Source: Pseudoalteromonas rubra (GTDB taxonomy: Bacteria; Pseudomonadota; Gammaproteobacteria; Enterobacterales; Alteromonadaceae). From it: a stretch of DNA of 64,000 bases. Below the pieces are notes generated by a model, which saw nothing but the letters and a program-made list of their open reading frames with translations, was not told the origin of the DNA and did no database searches. The stretch lies in NCBI RefSeq assembly GCF_000967655.1, contig NZ_JXYA01000004.1, positions 110,810 through 174,809 of the forward strand. Direction: 5' to 3'. Below, piece after piece: positions 35,917 to 46,911 of this stretch (positions are counted from its first letter, which is position 1; every line of letters begins with the position of its first letter). A program made the translations under genes and the position numbers.

Positions 35917-36984
35917 TTACTGTTGGCATGCCTTGACGGCACTGGCAATCAATTCCATACCTGTTTGTTCACACGCAGGCAGTGTCTCTTCGCACTGGGC
36001 CACAGGCGTAACTCGCTCACCCCATTTAATGTAGCTGGCCGCCCAGGTCAGGCCGGCACCAAACGCAGCAGACATAATGTTAGCGTGAGGTTTAATTAAC
36101 CCTTGCTCAACCGCTTCGCACAGGGCGATCGCAATGGTGGCTGCTGACGTATTGCCGTACTTGTCGATATTAACCATGACTTTGTCATCTGCAATATCAA
36201 GCTTTTTCTGGATTGCCTGAATGATCCGCAGGTTTGCCTGGTGGGGCACCAGTACGTCGATGTCGGACAGCGATAAATTCGCCTGCGCCAATACATCATC
36301 ACAGGCAACGCTCATTCCGGTGACGGCGCGTTTAAAAATTTCACGCCCTTCAAATGCAAGATCCGATGGGCCTGCTGGCTCATAACGGCTCAGATCTGTG
36401 CCGTAATTTGAGATATGTAAAATACCCCGATCTTCACTGTCACACCCGGTTTTGGTACCAAGCAAGCCACAAGGCTCGTCACTTGCTTCCAAAATGACAG
36501 CACCAGCACCATCACCAAAAAGCACCGCGCTGTCGCGCTTGGCCCAGTTGACGTACCAGGTCATACGTTCGGCCGCAACGACCACGGCGCGCTTGATCAT
36601 ACCCGCCTGGATCTGGGCAGTGGCATTTTGCAGCGCGTATAAGAAGCCTGAACAAGCGGCGTTCGTATCACAGGCCGCGGCGCCAATGGCACCGATGTTT
36701 TTTTGTACCAGAGATGCGGTGTTGGCAACCATAGTGGAAGGCGTACAGGTGGCCAGCAAGACCAAATCAATGTCGGTGCCTTTCAGACCGGCACAGGCAA
36801 GCGCCTGTTTACTGGCATAAGTAGCCAGTTCTGCGGTACTGACGTGGCTAACACGGCGAGACTTAATGCCGGTGCGGGTGCTGATCCACTCGTCATTGGT
36901 ATCTACAATGTTACTTAGTTCGTCATTACTGATAGAGGCGGGGGGAATGGCTTTTCCCCATCCGGTTATTTTTGCGTACTTCAT
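35917..36984 (-). CDS. fabH: Beta-ketoacyl-ACP synthase III (FabH-like)
   Basis: 355 residues. The catalytic triad is visible: C111 in [10 protein letters not shown]248 in PHQAN and N278 in YGNTSAA. It condenses acyl-CoA with malonyl-ACP to start fatty-acid synthesis. The gene is not in a fab cluster, and the protein has a ~30-residue C-terminal extension after the usual [11 protein letters not shown], ending with a Cys-containing tail. That suggests a second FabH class, with a possibly different primer, but this is not proved by sequence. Confidence 0.9.
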   Translation of the reverse strand: MKYAKITGWGKAIPPASISNDELSNIVDTNDEWISTRTGIKSRRVSHVSTAELATYASKQALACAGLKGTDIDLVLLATCTPSTMVANTASLVQKNIGAIGAAACDTNAACSGFLYALQNATAQIQAGMIKRAVVVAAERMTWYVNWAKRDSAVLFGDGAGAVILEASDEPCGLLGTKTGCDSEDRGILHISNYGTDLSRYEPAGPSDLAFEGREIFKRAVTGMSVACDDVLAQANLSLSDIDVLVPHQANLRIIQAIQKKLDIADDKVMVNIDKYGNTSAATIAIALCEAVEQGLIKPHANIMSAAFGAGLTWAASYIKWGERVTPVAQCEETLPACEQTGMELIASAVKACQQ

Positions 36985-37102
36985 TTTATCTCTTATTCAA
37001 ATCCGACCAGTAGGCTAAGGCACAGTATATCGCAAACTGCGTTGTGATTCACTCAATTATCCCTTGTTGAAATTGGCTTATTGACTAGACTAAAGGGAAT
37101 AG

Positions 37103-37522
37103 ATGGCGTTAATTGTTTGGTTTATAATGCAAAAAATTAAATTTGATACGCTGGATACACTCATAAGCCTGGAGCGTGAGCTACTGGACCCTGCGGTGCG
37201 TGAAAGCCCGCAACGGTTGGCTCAGCTGTTGGATGAGGACTTTTATGAGATTTCTGCTAACGGGCTGATGTTTAATAAGTCTCATGTGCTGGCCAGATTA
37301 CCCCGTGAAAAAGTCCCGCAGTTTTATAATCAGGACTTTCAGGGTCAAATGTTGGCTGAAAACCTGGCACAGATCACCTATCATGCCGCTTATCGCCGAA
37401 ATGCCTATTCTAATTTAAATTATTCAGTCAGAATGTCTATCTGGCGCCACAGAGCGTCGGGTTGGCAGCTGCTGTTCCATCAGGGAACGCCTTGTCCGGA
37501 ATTTAAGCTCAAGTACGAATAA
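37103..37522 (+). CDS. DUF4440 / NTF2-like protein
   Basis: 139 residues. The core (from about residue 10) matches the small DUF4440 NTF2-like fold: an N-terminal helix (LISLERELLDPAVRESPQRL), then LLDEDFYEISANG and strands ending in WRHRASGWQLLFHQGTP. Members are often of unknown function or act as small-molecule binding or isomerase-like domains. The ATG at 37103 has GGGA at about 5 bases; a second ATG at 37127 would shorten it by 8 residues. Confidence 0.75.
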   Translation: MALIVWFIMQKIKFDTLDTLISLERELLDPAVRESPQRLAQLLDEDFYEISANGLMFNKSHVLARLPREKVPQFYNQDFQGQMLAENLAQITYHAAYRRNAYSNLNYSVRMSIWRHRASGWQLLFHQGTPCPEFKLKYE

Positions 37523-37597
37523 TAGCAATAGCCAATCAGAAAAAGTGTTCATTGGACGCAAGCATGACATAGTCCCAAGAGTCTTAAGAGGTGTGTA

Positions 37598-38476
37598 TTG
37601 ATTTACCTGGATAAACTGATCGCATTATTGAATTTTCCGCTATTTATCTATGCAGAGCGCACATTTACCTTAGGTAAATTACTGCTCGTGCCGTTGCTCT
37701 TATTACTCGGTATTTGGCTAACCCGGTATCTGGTTGGTAAGTTGACCAATCGGCTCAGGGCGAGCAATACCGATCCCAACATGGTGCACCTGATCCAAAG
37801 GCTGTGCTATGTGCTTGCCATCGCCATCACTGTGATCACCATATTAGACGTGATTAATGTGCCCATCACGGCCTTCGCATTTCTGTCTGGTGCAATCGCC
37901 ATTGGCTTTGGTTTTGGTGCCCAGAATATTATCAACAACTTTATCAGCGGCTGGATTTTGATGTGGGAGAAGCCCATTCGCATTGGTGATTTCCTCGAAG
38001 TGGAAGGAACCAAAGGTATAGTTGAAAAAATCAATACGCGTTCAACCCGCCTGCGCCGAGTGGACGGGGTGCATATGTTGATCCCCAACAGTAAACTGCT
38101 GGAAAACACAGTGACCAACTGGACGCTGGTCGATAAACTCATGCGCACCTCGGTACGGGTTGGTGTAGCGTATGGCTCGCCAGCAAAACAGGTTGCCGCG
38201 TTGATTTTGCAAGCAACGGAGGAGCAGCCAGAGGTTTTAAACGATCCCAAACCCCAGGTCACATTTGAAGACTTTGGCGACAATGCGCTGATCTTTGAGG
38301 TCAATTTTTGGCTTAATTCGACGGTTGAGGGCGGTCTCAGGCAGGCCCGCAGCAAAGTGCGTTTTCGCCTTGATGAGCTTTTTGCCGAACATGACATTGT
38401 GGTGGCTTTTCCGCAGCGTGATGTCCACATTGATGGCCAACTTGCCATTGTCAGGCAATCCAGGCGCGCTGGCTGA
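37598..38476 (+). CDS. MscS-family mechanosensitive ion channel
   Basis: 292 residues, starting at TTG 37598 with AAGAGGTG just upstream (37586-37593). Three to four N-terminal helices, the last being the Gly/Ala-rich pore helix AIAIGFGFGAQNIINNFISG that defines MscS proteins, followed by the cytoplasmic beta domain (EVEGTKGIVEKINTRSTRLRR) and the alpha/beta vestibule. It opens under membrane tension on hypo-osmotic shock. Size is that of small MscS. A terminator follows. Confidence 0.93.
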   Translation: MIYLDKLIALLNFPLFIYAERTFTLGKLLLVPLLLLLGIWLTRYLVGKLTNRLRASNTDPNMVHLIQRLCYVLAIAITVITILDVINVPITAFAFLSGAIAIGFGFGAQNIINNFISGWILMWEKPIRIGDFLEVEGTKGIVEKINTRSTRLRRVDGVHMLIPNSKLLENTVTNWTLVDKLMRTSVRVGVAYGSPAKQVAALILQATEEQPEVLNDPKPQVTFEDFGDNALIFEVNFWLNSTVEGGLRQARSKVRFRLDELFAEHDIVVAFPQRDVHIDGQLAIVRQSRRAG

Positions 38477-38490
38477 TGGCCTAACTCCAG

Positions 38491-38519
38491 GTCGGCATGC
38501 TTACTATGCCGACATTTTT
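38491..38519 (+). terminator. Intrinsic terminator after the MscS gene
   Basis: GTCGGCAT, seven-base loop, ATGCCGAC, then ATTTTT, 14 bases after the stop and 20 before the next start. Confidence 0.8.
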
Positions 38520-38539
38520 AAAGTGTAAAACGTAAAAAC

Positions 38540-39781
38540 ATGTTGATTAACTTCTCTCCCAATTCTGCCCTTGGCCAGTTATTGTTGCTGCGCTCCATCG
38601 CCATTGTGCTGCAACTGGTACTGGTGCTTATTTCCTTGTGGTTTCTGGACAAAAATCTGCCTGAGCAGCCTATCTTTACGGTGATTGCACTGGAGTCCTT
38701 GTTCCAGTTGGCAAGCATTTATGCCTATCGCAAAGTCAGCGATGTGTCACCGGGGGCTATGGTGATGCAGCTGGTGGCAGATATTCTGTTTTTGACTGTG
38801 TTACTGTCTTTTCTTGGCGGCGCCAGCAACGCATTTGTCTCTTTACTGCTCTTGCCTTGCATTATTGCTGCGGTCACTGTGCCACCAAGGTTTGTGGTGT
38901 TTATCTCTGGCGCAGCGCTGGCCGCCTATGGCTATTTGTATACGGTTGTGCCGATGCATCATCATGGTATGCACATGGGTCAGCACCTGCTTGGCATGCT
39001 GGTGAATTTTATTTTTATGGTGATTGTGACGGTAACGATTGTTACCTATCTGGCAAGCCGTATTCAGCAACGTGAACTGGCGCTGGCCAAGAGCCGTGAA
39101 AAGCAGCTGCAACAGGAGCAGGTACTGGCGCTGGGGAGTGCCGCCGCTCAAGTGACTCACCAACTGGCAACTCCTATCGCGCACCTGAACCTGCTGTTAG
39201 AAGAGTTAAATGAGGACTTTCCTGAACACCCCGCCGTGCAGGAGATGCACGCACCGCTTATTCAGTGCAAAACCCAGCTGGATGGTTTCAGGGCACAGAC
39301 TGAGTTACTTAAACCTCATGCTCAGGTCAATAAGCAATCGTTTGATACGCTCTGGCAGCAGCTCCATGAGCTTATGACTTTGCAGTTCCCTGAACAAACA
39401 ATTGCCTGCCAGTTACCGGCGCAGTCATTTTCGGTCAGTGGTGATCCTATGCTGATCCCGGCGCTATTTAACCTGTTTGTGAATGCGGCCAAGGCCAATG
39501 AAAAGTGCTCGGCATCGCGCCTGGAAGTCAGTGTGACAGTGTCTGAGGAGGGGGCAGCGGGAGGTCGTAAAACCTGGTCCTTGTCGATCCGCGACCTGGG
39601 GCCTGGCATTGATATGGACAAGCTGGCACTGATAGGTAAGTCGGTGGTCGACAGCTCGTCCGGTCTGGGCATGGCACTGTTGTTGTCTCATGCTACAATC
39701 GAGCGACTCGAAGGCACCTTACACTTATCTAATCATCAGAGCCAGGGTGCTGTATCTGTGGTGACGTTACCGATTGTATAA
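38540..39781 (+). CDS. RegB/PrrB-type redox sensor histidine kinase
   Basis: 413 residues. Six membrane helices (about 15-172), then a dimerisation helix with phospho-acceptor H207 in VTHQLATP and a HATPase domain with GPGIDMDKL and GLGMALLLSHATIERL. The loop GGASNAF (93-99) is at the place of the RegB quinone-sensing heptapeptide GGxxNPF, with Pro changed to Ala. RegB/PrrB/RoxS kinases respond to the redox state of the respiratory chain. The regulator begins 3 bases downstream. Confidence 0.9.
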   Translation: MLINFSPNSALGQLLLLRSIAIVLQLVLVLISLWFLDKNLPEQPIFTVIALESLFQLASIYAYRKVSDVSPGAMVMQLVADILFLTVLLSFLGGASNAFVSLLLLPCIIAAVTVPPRFVVFISGAALAAYGYLYTVVPMHHHGMHMGQHLLGMLVNFIFMVIVTVTIVTYLASRIQQRELALAKSREKQLQQEQVLALGSAAAQVTHQLATPIAHLNLLLEELNEDFPEHPAVQEMHAPLIQCKTQLDGFRAQTELLKPHAQVNKQSFDTLWQQLHELMTLQFPEQTIACQLPAQSFSVSGDPMLIPALFNLFVNAAKANEKCSASRLEVSVTVSEEGAAGGRKTWSLSIRDLGPGIDMDKLALIGKSVVDSSSGLGMALLLSHATIERLEGTLHLSNHQSQGAVSVVTLPIV

Positions 39782-39784
39782 ATT

Positions 39785-40306
39785 ATGAAGTTATTAATTA
39801 TTGAGGATGATGTGCCATTCGCCACTACGCTGTCGCGTAGAATGAGTAAGCTGGGCTTTGATTGTCTGTGTGTCCATGATGAACTGAACATCGGGCCTCA
39901 GTGTCAGGCATTTTTGCCGGATTATGTGTTACTGGATATGAAGCTAACGGCCAGCTCCGGGTTGCAGCATATTGCCTTGATCCGCCAGATTGTCCCGGAT
40001 AGTAAAATTGTGCTACTGACCGGGTTTGCCAGCATTGCAACGGCTGTGGAGGCAATAAAACTGGGCGCTGATGAATACCTGACTAAGCCTGCGGACACCC
40101 AGCTAATAGCCAAAACCTTGCTGGGCACTAACACGCCGTTGGATATTGCTGCTGATAACACCATGTCTCCCGAGCGGCTGGAGTGGGAGCATATCCAGCA
40201 AACCCTGAAATCTAATGCAGGCAATATTTCTGAAACCGCCAGACAATTGAACATGCACCGGCGAACCTTGCAAAGAAAACTTCAGAAACGCCCGGTACTT
40301 AAATAA
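39785..40306 (+). CDS. RegA/PrrA-type response regulator
   Basis: 173 residues. A receiver domain (D51 in YVLLDMKL) is joined to a C-terminal Fis-type helix-turn-helix (NISETARQLNMHRRTLQRKL, about 145-165), the exact RegA/PrrA/RoxR layout. It forms an operon with the kinase upstream. In other proteobacteria this pair controls respiratory and energy genes; targets here are unknown. Confidence 0.92.
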   Translation: MKLLIIEDDVPFATTLSRRMSKLGFDCLCVHDELNIGPQCQAFLPDYVLLDMKLTASSGLQHIALIRQIVPDSKIVLLTGFASIATAVEAIKLGADEYLTKPADTQLIAKTLLGTNTPLDIAADNTMSPERLEWEHIQQTLKSNAGNISETARQLNMHRRTLQRKLQKRPVLK

Positions 40307-40382
40307 TCCATGCAAGGCCTGGTTTGCTCTTCCAAAGGTTATTAACTAAATTGAGATTAGTGAAATAATTGAGGTAAGTGCT

Positions 40383-40787
40383 GTGACTGTGTTTGATGTA
40401 GATGTGGTCGCCGTTGTCATTGCGGCGATCTCCTCCTTTGCTTTGGGAGGAATATGGTACTCGCCTTTATTGTTCCATAAATCCTGGCTTGAAGAAGCCG
40501 GGCTGACGGAGCTGGATATCCAAAACGCCGATCATAAACTGATCTTCTCTGGTGCCATGTTTTTGTCTGTGCTGGCTGCGCTGCTCATGGCTGCGCTATT
40601 GGGAAAAAGTCCGGCCATAGTGGATGGTGTGCTGCTGGGTCTGGCTGTTGGGGTCTGTTTTGTTGCCAGCACTCTGGGTACCAGTTACTTGTTTGAACAA
40701 CGGCCGCTCAAATTGTTTCTTATTAATGCGGGCTATCATACCGTACAGTTTTGTTTAATCGGCTTTGTGCTTGCAATACTAAGTTAG
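40383..40787 (+). CDS. DUF1761 small membrane protein
   Basis: 134 residues with four hydrophobic segments; the ALGGIWYSPLLFHKSW stretch after the first helix is typical of DUF1761. Starts at GTG 40383 with GAGG (40371-40374) 8 bases before. Function unknown. Confidence 0.75.
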   Translation: MTVFDVDVVAVVIAAISSFALGGIWYSPLLFHKSWLEEAGLTELDIQNADHKLIFSGAMFLSVLAALLMAALLGKSPAIVDGVLLGLAVGVCFVASTLGTSYLFEQRPLKLFLINAGYHTVQFCLIGFVLAILS

Positions 40788-40977
40788 GCCATAAGTTTCA
40801 GCGTGTTGCTGTAGCCAGTTGATAGGTTTAGCAACTACTTTGCGCTAAGCAAGCGGACAAATATCCTGTCTATCCCCAGCCTCAAGTCCTATCATAGAAA
40901 GGTTTGTGCTGTTTCAAAGACTGAAAATCACCCTACCCATGGATCCGGGCCAGCGTGTTTGGGTGAGCCTACTTTAT

Positions 40978-41250
40978 ATGGACAAAAACATGATAGACAT
41001 AGTGTTTGATATCATTGGTATGACGGGTACTTTCCTGGTGGTTGGTGCGTTCTTTTTACTGCAGCTGGAGAAAGTCAGTCCCGACGGTATTAAGTACAAT
41101 ATAATGAACCTCAGTGGTGCCATTTTACTACTTATCAGCCTTTGCTATAACTTTAACCTCGCAAGCTTTGTCATTGAACTGTTCTGGATAGCGGCTTCTT
41201 TGATTGGTCTGTACAAGTACTTCAAAAAACGCAAACTTGCGACTGCCTGA
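40978..41250 (+). CDS. Small membrane protein, CBU_0592-like
   Basis: About 90 residues with three hydrophobic helices (IIGMTGTFLVVGAFFLLQL, the NIMNLSGAILLLISLCYN segment, and a last helix ending in LIGLYKYFKKRK). The pattern fits the CBU_0592 family of unknown function. I take the ATG at 40978; an ATG 12 bases later (40990) is equally possible, and a longer frame from 40906 adds non-conserved residues. Followed by a strong hairpin. Confidence 0.65.
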   Translation: MDKNMIDIVFDIIGMTGTFLVVGAFFLLQLEKVSPDGIKYNIMNLSGAILLLISLCYNFNLASFVIELFWIAASLIGLYKYFKKRKLATA

Positions 41251-41260
41251 TACTGGCACC

Positions 41261-41288
41261 GGGCAGTACATCGGCTGATGTACTGCCC
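41261..41288 (+). terminator. Perfect 12-base hairpin after the small membrane protein gene
   Basis: GGGCAGTACATC, loop GGCT, GATGTACTGCCC, 10 bases after the stop. No T-run follows, so it may stabilise the mRNA 3' end or terminate weakly. Confidence 0.6.
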
Positions 41289-41518
41289 GACATGAAAGCA
41301 CCACGCTATCATCAGCTATTTATGCAGTAAATAGTCATATTTAATTACCTTTTCTCGCGCTTTTTTACTAGCTTTCCTCATTAACTTACTAAAAAGCCAC
41401 AAAAAACTTGCGAACTGTCCCTGCCTGCGTAATATTAAATTGAAATATAAAATCGCTATGTGAGTCTTGTTTAATAACATAACTGTTTAGCTGTCGTTGC
41501 GTCGTTGAGCGAAAGAAT

Positions 41519-43510
41519 ATGATGAAAAGCCTGCTACCTTTGAGCATCACTTTGCTCAGCCTGCCACTGTGTGCCCATCAGGAAGCGCTGTTCGAACTGA
41601 CGTTTGAACAGCTGATGGATGTGACGGTAGAGCTTGCCAGTAAAACTTCAGAGACGGCTCAGTCTGTCCCATCCAGCGTGACATCGTTTTCTCAACAGCA
41701 GATTACTTTGCTCGGCATTCGCAATGTCTACGAGTTGATGAACTTTGTGCCCGGTTTTCAGTCTACCCGGGGAGATTGGGTTGGCAGTGTACCCAAAGAG
41801 CACGCCCGTGGGGTGTATCTGGATAATGGTAATATTCTGGTGTTGCTAAACGGACAAAGGCTGAACGATGCGTCTTTTGGTAAAGCATCGGTATATGCGC
41901 CTTTTATTCCGGTTGATGTGGTTGAAAAAGTCGAATTTATTCGTGGTCCGGGCTCTGCCTTGTATGGCAGTAACGCTTTTCTTGGCGTTATGAATATTGT
42001 CACGCGCCAGTCCGCACGCCAGGTACAAGTTGGAATTGGATTACATCAGAGTCGTCAGGCGTCTCTCAACTATAGTTATAGCCCAGACGCAGAGAGCAGT
42101 TTTCACGCTAATATCAGTGGCTACAAAACGAATGGGGAATCCTACACTGAACAGCGCTCACGCGATCCGCAGTCGAACCTGTTTGTGGAGCTGGGTGGCC
42201 GGTGGGGTGAATTCAGTGGCTCAGTCCATTTTACCAGGTCCACTTTGGATGAGTTTATGAACTTATCCAGTTACAGTGAGAACAACTTTCATACCAGCCG
42301 CAATATTGGGGCAAGGTTCAATCATCAAACAAGCTTATCAGATAAACTGGACAGCGATTTAACATTGAGTTTTATTCGCCATGAGATTGACAGTGCCGGG
42401 TTAATAGCCACCGCTGAGGAGCTGGGACTACAGAACGACTTTTTTAACGGACCAAAGTGGCAATCAGAAGATCTTACCCTCAACTGGGATCTGGCTTATC
42501 AGTATAATGCAGATCTGACCCTGCACTGGGGCGTCGAATATTCGCTGGAAGAGCAATCGAAAGCTGGGACTTATACATCACACTTTGACCCTGTCAGCGG
42601 GGAGATTATTTTACAAGATCAGTATTATCTTGGCGACATCAGGGGCCTGGATGAATTCGCGGCGTTCGATAGCCTGAAACAAGACTTTGACTCCTATGCG
42701 ACATATGTGCAGCTAAAATACGCGCTGAACGAAAAATTGACGGTTTTTACCGGGCTACGTTTTGATGAATTTATCGATATAGACAGCAAGTTATCGCCCC
42801 GGGTAGCCACCATTTATCAACTTGATCCACACCATGCATTTAAGCTGCAATATGGCGAGTCTTTTCGTATTCCGGTCAGCAATGAGCTCAATTCTAATGA
42901 TGACATCACGCGAGGGAATCCACAGCTCAAATCCGAGAATATTAAAACCACCGAGCTGGTCTGGAATATGGCCTACGCCCGCTGGCAGCTGGACCTGGTG
43001 TTGTTTGAAAACCAGCTTGATGATTTCATTACGCTTGAGCCGGTCGATATGGCGCAAAGTCGCTTTACCTTTAACAACGTTTATGCCACGACCATGCAGG
43101 GGCTTGAAGTCAGTGCGTCCTTTGAGCTAAGCGACGCGACCTGGTTTAAGTTTAATTATACTCTGCACTTTGATGAACCATTCAGCGCCAGCTATAAACG
43201 CTTTGGCTCATGGCAGCTGAATCACCAGTTTGGCCACTGGCAGGTGGGCCTCAATGGCGTATGGCGCGCCCAGGTCAAAGTGTTGCCCGCACTCATTCCT
43301 GACGACCCAGACTTCCAACATTATGAACAGGCGCCACACTGGCTGATCGGAGGTACGCTAACCTGGCACCTCGCACCAAACAAACAGCTCAGAATAAAGG
43401 CACAAAACCTGTTTGATAAGCAAACATATGCCTTTGATCCTAGGGTATATGATGGTCGCGTACCACAACAAGGTCTGCAGCTTTTGTTACAGTATTCTCA
43501 GTCATTTTAA
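41519..43510 (+). CDS. TonB-dependent receptor (small, CirA/BtuB-like)
   Basis: 663 residues. A signal peptide ends near CAHQ, with a plug domain showing VPSSVTSFSQQQI, ILVLLNGQRLND and VEKVEFIRGPGSALYGSNAFLGVMNI, then a barrel ending in LLLQYSQSF. Smaller than the two other receptors in the window and closer to colicin-I/vitamin-B12 receptor types. No transport or enzyme genes adjoin it and I see no Fur box upstream, so the ligand is unknown. Confidence 0.9.
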   Translation: MMKSLLPLSITLLSLPLCAHQEALFELTFEQLMDVTVELASKTSETAQSVPSSVTSFSQQQITLLGIRNVYELMNFVPGFQSTRGDWVGSVPKEHARGVYLDNGNILVLLNGQRLNDASFGKASVYAPFIPVDVVEKVEFIRGPGSALYGSNAFLGVMNIVTRQSARQVQVGIGLHQSRQASLNYSYSPDAESSFHANISGYKTNGESYTEQRSRDPQSNLFVELGGRWGEFSGSVHFTRSTLDEFMNLSSYSENNFHTSRNIGARFNHQTSLSDKLDSDLTLSFIRHEIDSAGLIATAEELGLQNDFFNGPKWQSEDLTLNWDLAYQYNADLTLHWGVEYSLEEQSKAGTYTSHFDPVSGEIILQDQYYLGDIRGLDEFAAFDSLKQDFDSYATYVQLKYALNEKLTVFTGLRFDEFIDIDSKLSPRVATIYQLDPHHAFKLQYGESFRIPVSNELNSNDDITRGNPQLKSENIKTTELVWNMAYARWQLDLVLFENQLDDFITLEPVDMAQSRFTFNNVYATTMQGLEVSASFELSDATWFKFNYTLHFDEPFSASYKRFGSWQLNHQFGHWQVGLNGVWRAQVKVLPALIPDDPDFQHYEQAPHWLIGGTLTWHLAPNKQLRIKAQNLFDKQTYAFDPRVYDGRVPQQGLQLLLQYSQSF

Positions 43511-43746
43511 CTTGTTGACTGGATATCGATGTCGCTTTTCTATTAGCGCAGGGTAGCGTGCTTTCATAAAAGCACTTCGATTTAAAAGTGAATATAAGCA
43601 ACCCATGGTGTTCACTGTCCTCACTCTTAAAAGAGCAAAACGTTTTCAACTGACGTCTTTAAATTAGGGGCAAGTTTGGCTATGCAGCAATTCCCAACCC
43701 TCTTATAATGTGCGGCACCTAATGTATTTTATCCTTACTATTTGAA

Positions 43747-44244
43747 ATGAAAAAACTTATCTATGCAATCTTACTGACTTTGCTGAGCGCCTGCTCATCT
43801 GTATCTCGTACCCCTGTTGTAAATCAGGCTATGCCAAAAGTGACCTATGAGGGCAGGGGCAGTGCTGCAGGTCCCATGCTGGCAGGAGCGCTGGGCCCTG
43901 TCGGTATTGCGGTCGGGTTTGCTATTGACGAGGGGATCGGTAAAGACATTGGCCTGGCAATGGACAAATCAAAGGAGCAGGGTATGTGGGCAATGGCCAA
44001 TGCGGTTGCTCAGCAGCATCCCGATGTGGTTACGGTAGCCATACAAAAGGTGGCTTTTAAGGCACAACGCGGTGATGATGATCTGGCTTTTGCAAGGGTT
44101 GAACTGAATCTTGAGTCTGCGAAGGAAGAAAAATCGCTGTGCTTCAAGACTGAACCCGGCAATTTGTCTGAGCTGAAAGAGACATCGCTCGGTTGGCAAT
44201 TGATCACTAAAGCCATTATTGCACGCGATTTTTGCACGCAATAA
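43747..44244 (+). CDS. Hypothetical lipoprotein
   Basis: 165 residues with a lipobox LLSAC (lipidated C16), a Gly/Ala-rich hydrophobic region (about 38-62, AAGPMLAGALGPVGIAVGFAI) that could insert in a membrane, and a C-terminal domain with two Cys (in LCFKTEPG and at DFCTQ) that may form a disulfide. I do not recognise a family. A TATAAT hexamer at 43704-43709 may be its -10. Stands alone. Confidence 0.75.
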   Translation: MKKLIYAILLTLLSACSSVSRTPVVNQAMPKVTYEGRGSAAGPMLAGALGPVGIAVGFAIDEGIGKDIGLAMDKSKEQGMWAMANAVAQQHPDVVTVAIQKVAFKAQRGDDDLAFARVELNLESAKEEKSLCFKTEPGNLSELKETSLGWQLITKAIIARDFCTQ

Positions 44245-46846
<2,602 letters not shown>

Positions 46847-46854
46847 CATTTGAA

Positions 46855-46880
46855 TAAGGGAGCAAACTGCTCCCTTTTTC
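46855..46880 (+). terminator. Intrinsic terminator between M4 and M28 protease genes
   Basis: AAGGGAGC, loop AAACT, GCTCCCTTTTT, 9 bases after the M4 gene stop. The two protease genes are thus at least partly separate units. Confidence 0.9.
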
Positions 46881-46911
46881 TTTCTCATTCACTTTACAGA
46901 GGGGTGTTGCG

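Noticed and set aside
37807..38448. 213-codon frame antisense to the MscS gene
   Set aside because: Contained in the MscS coding sequence, without a start signal.
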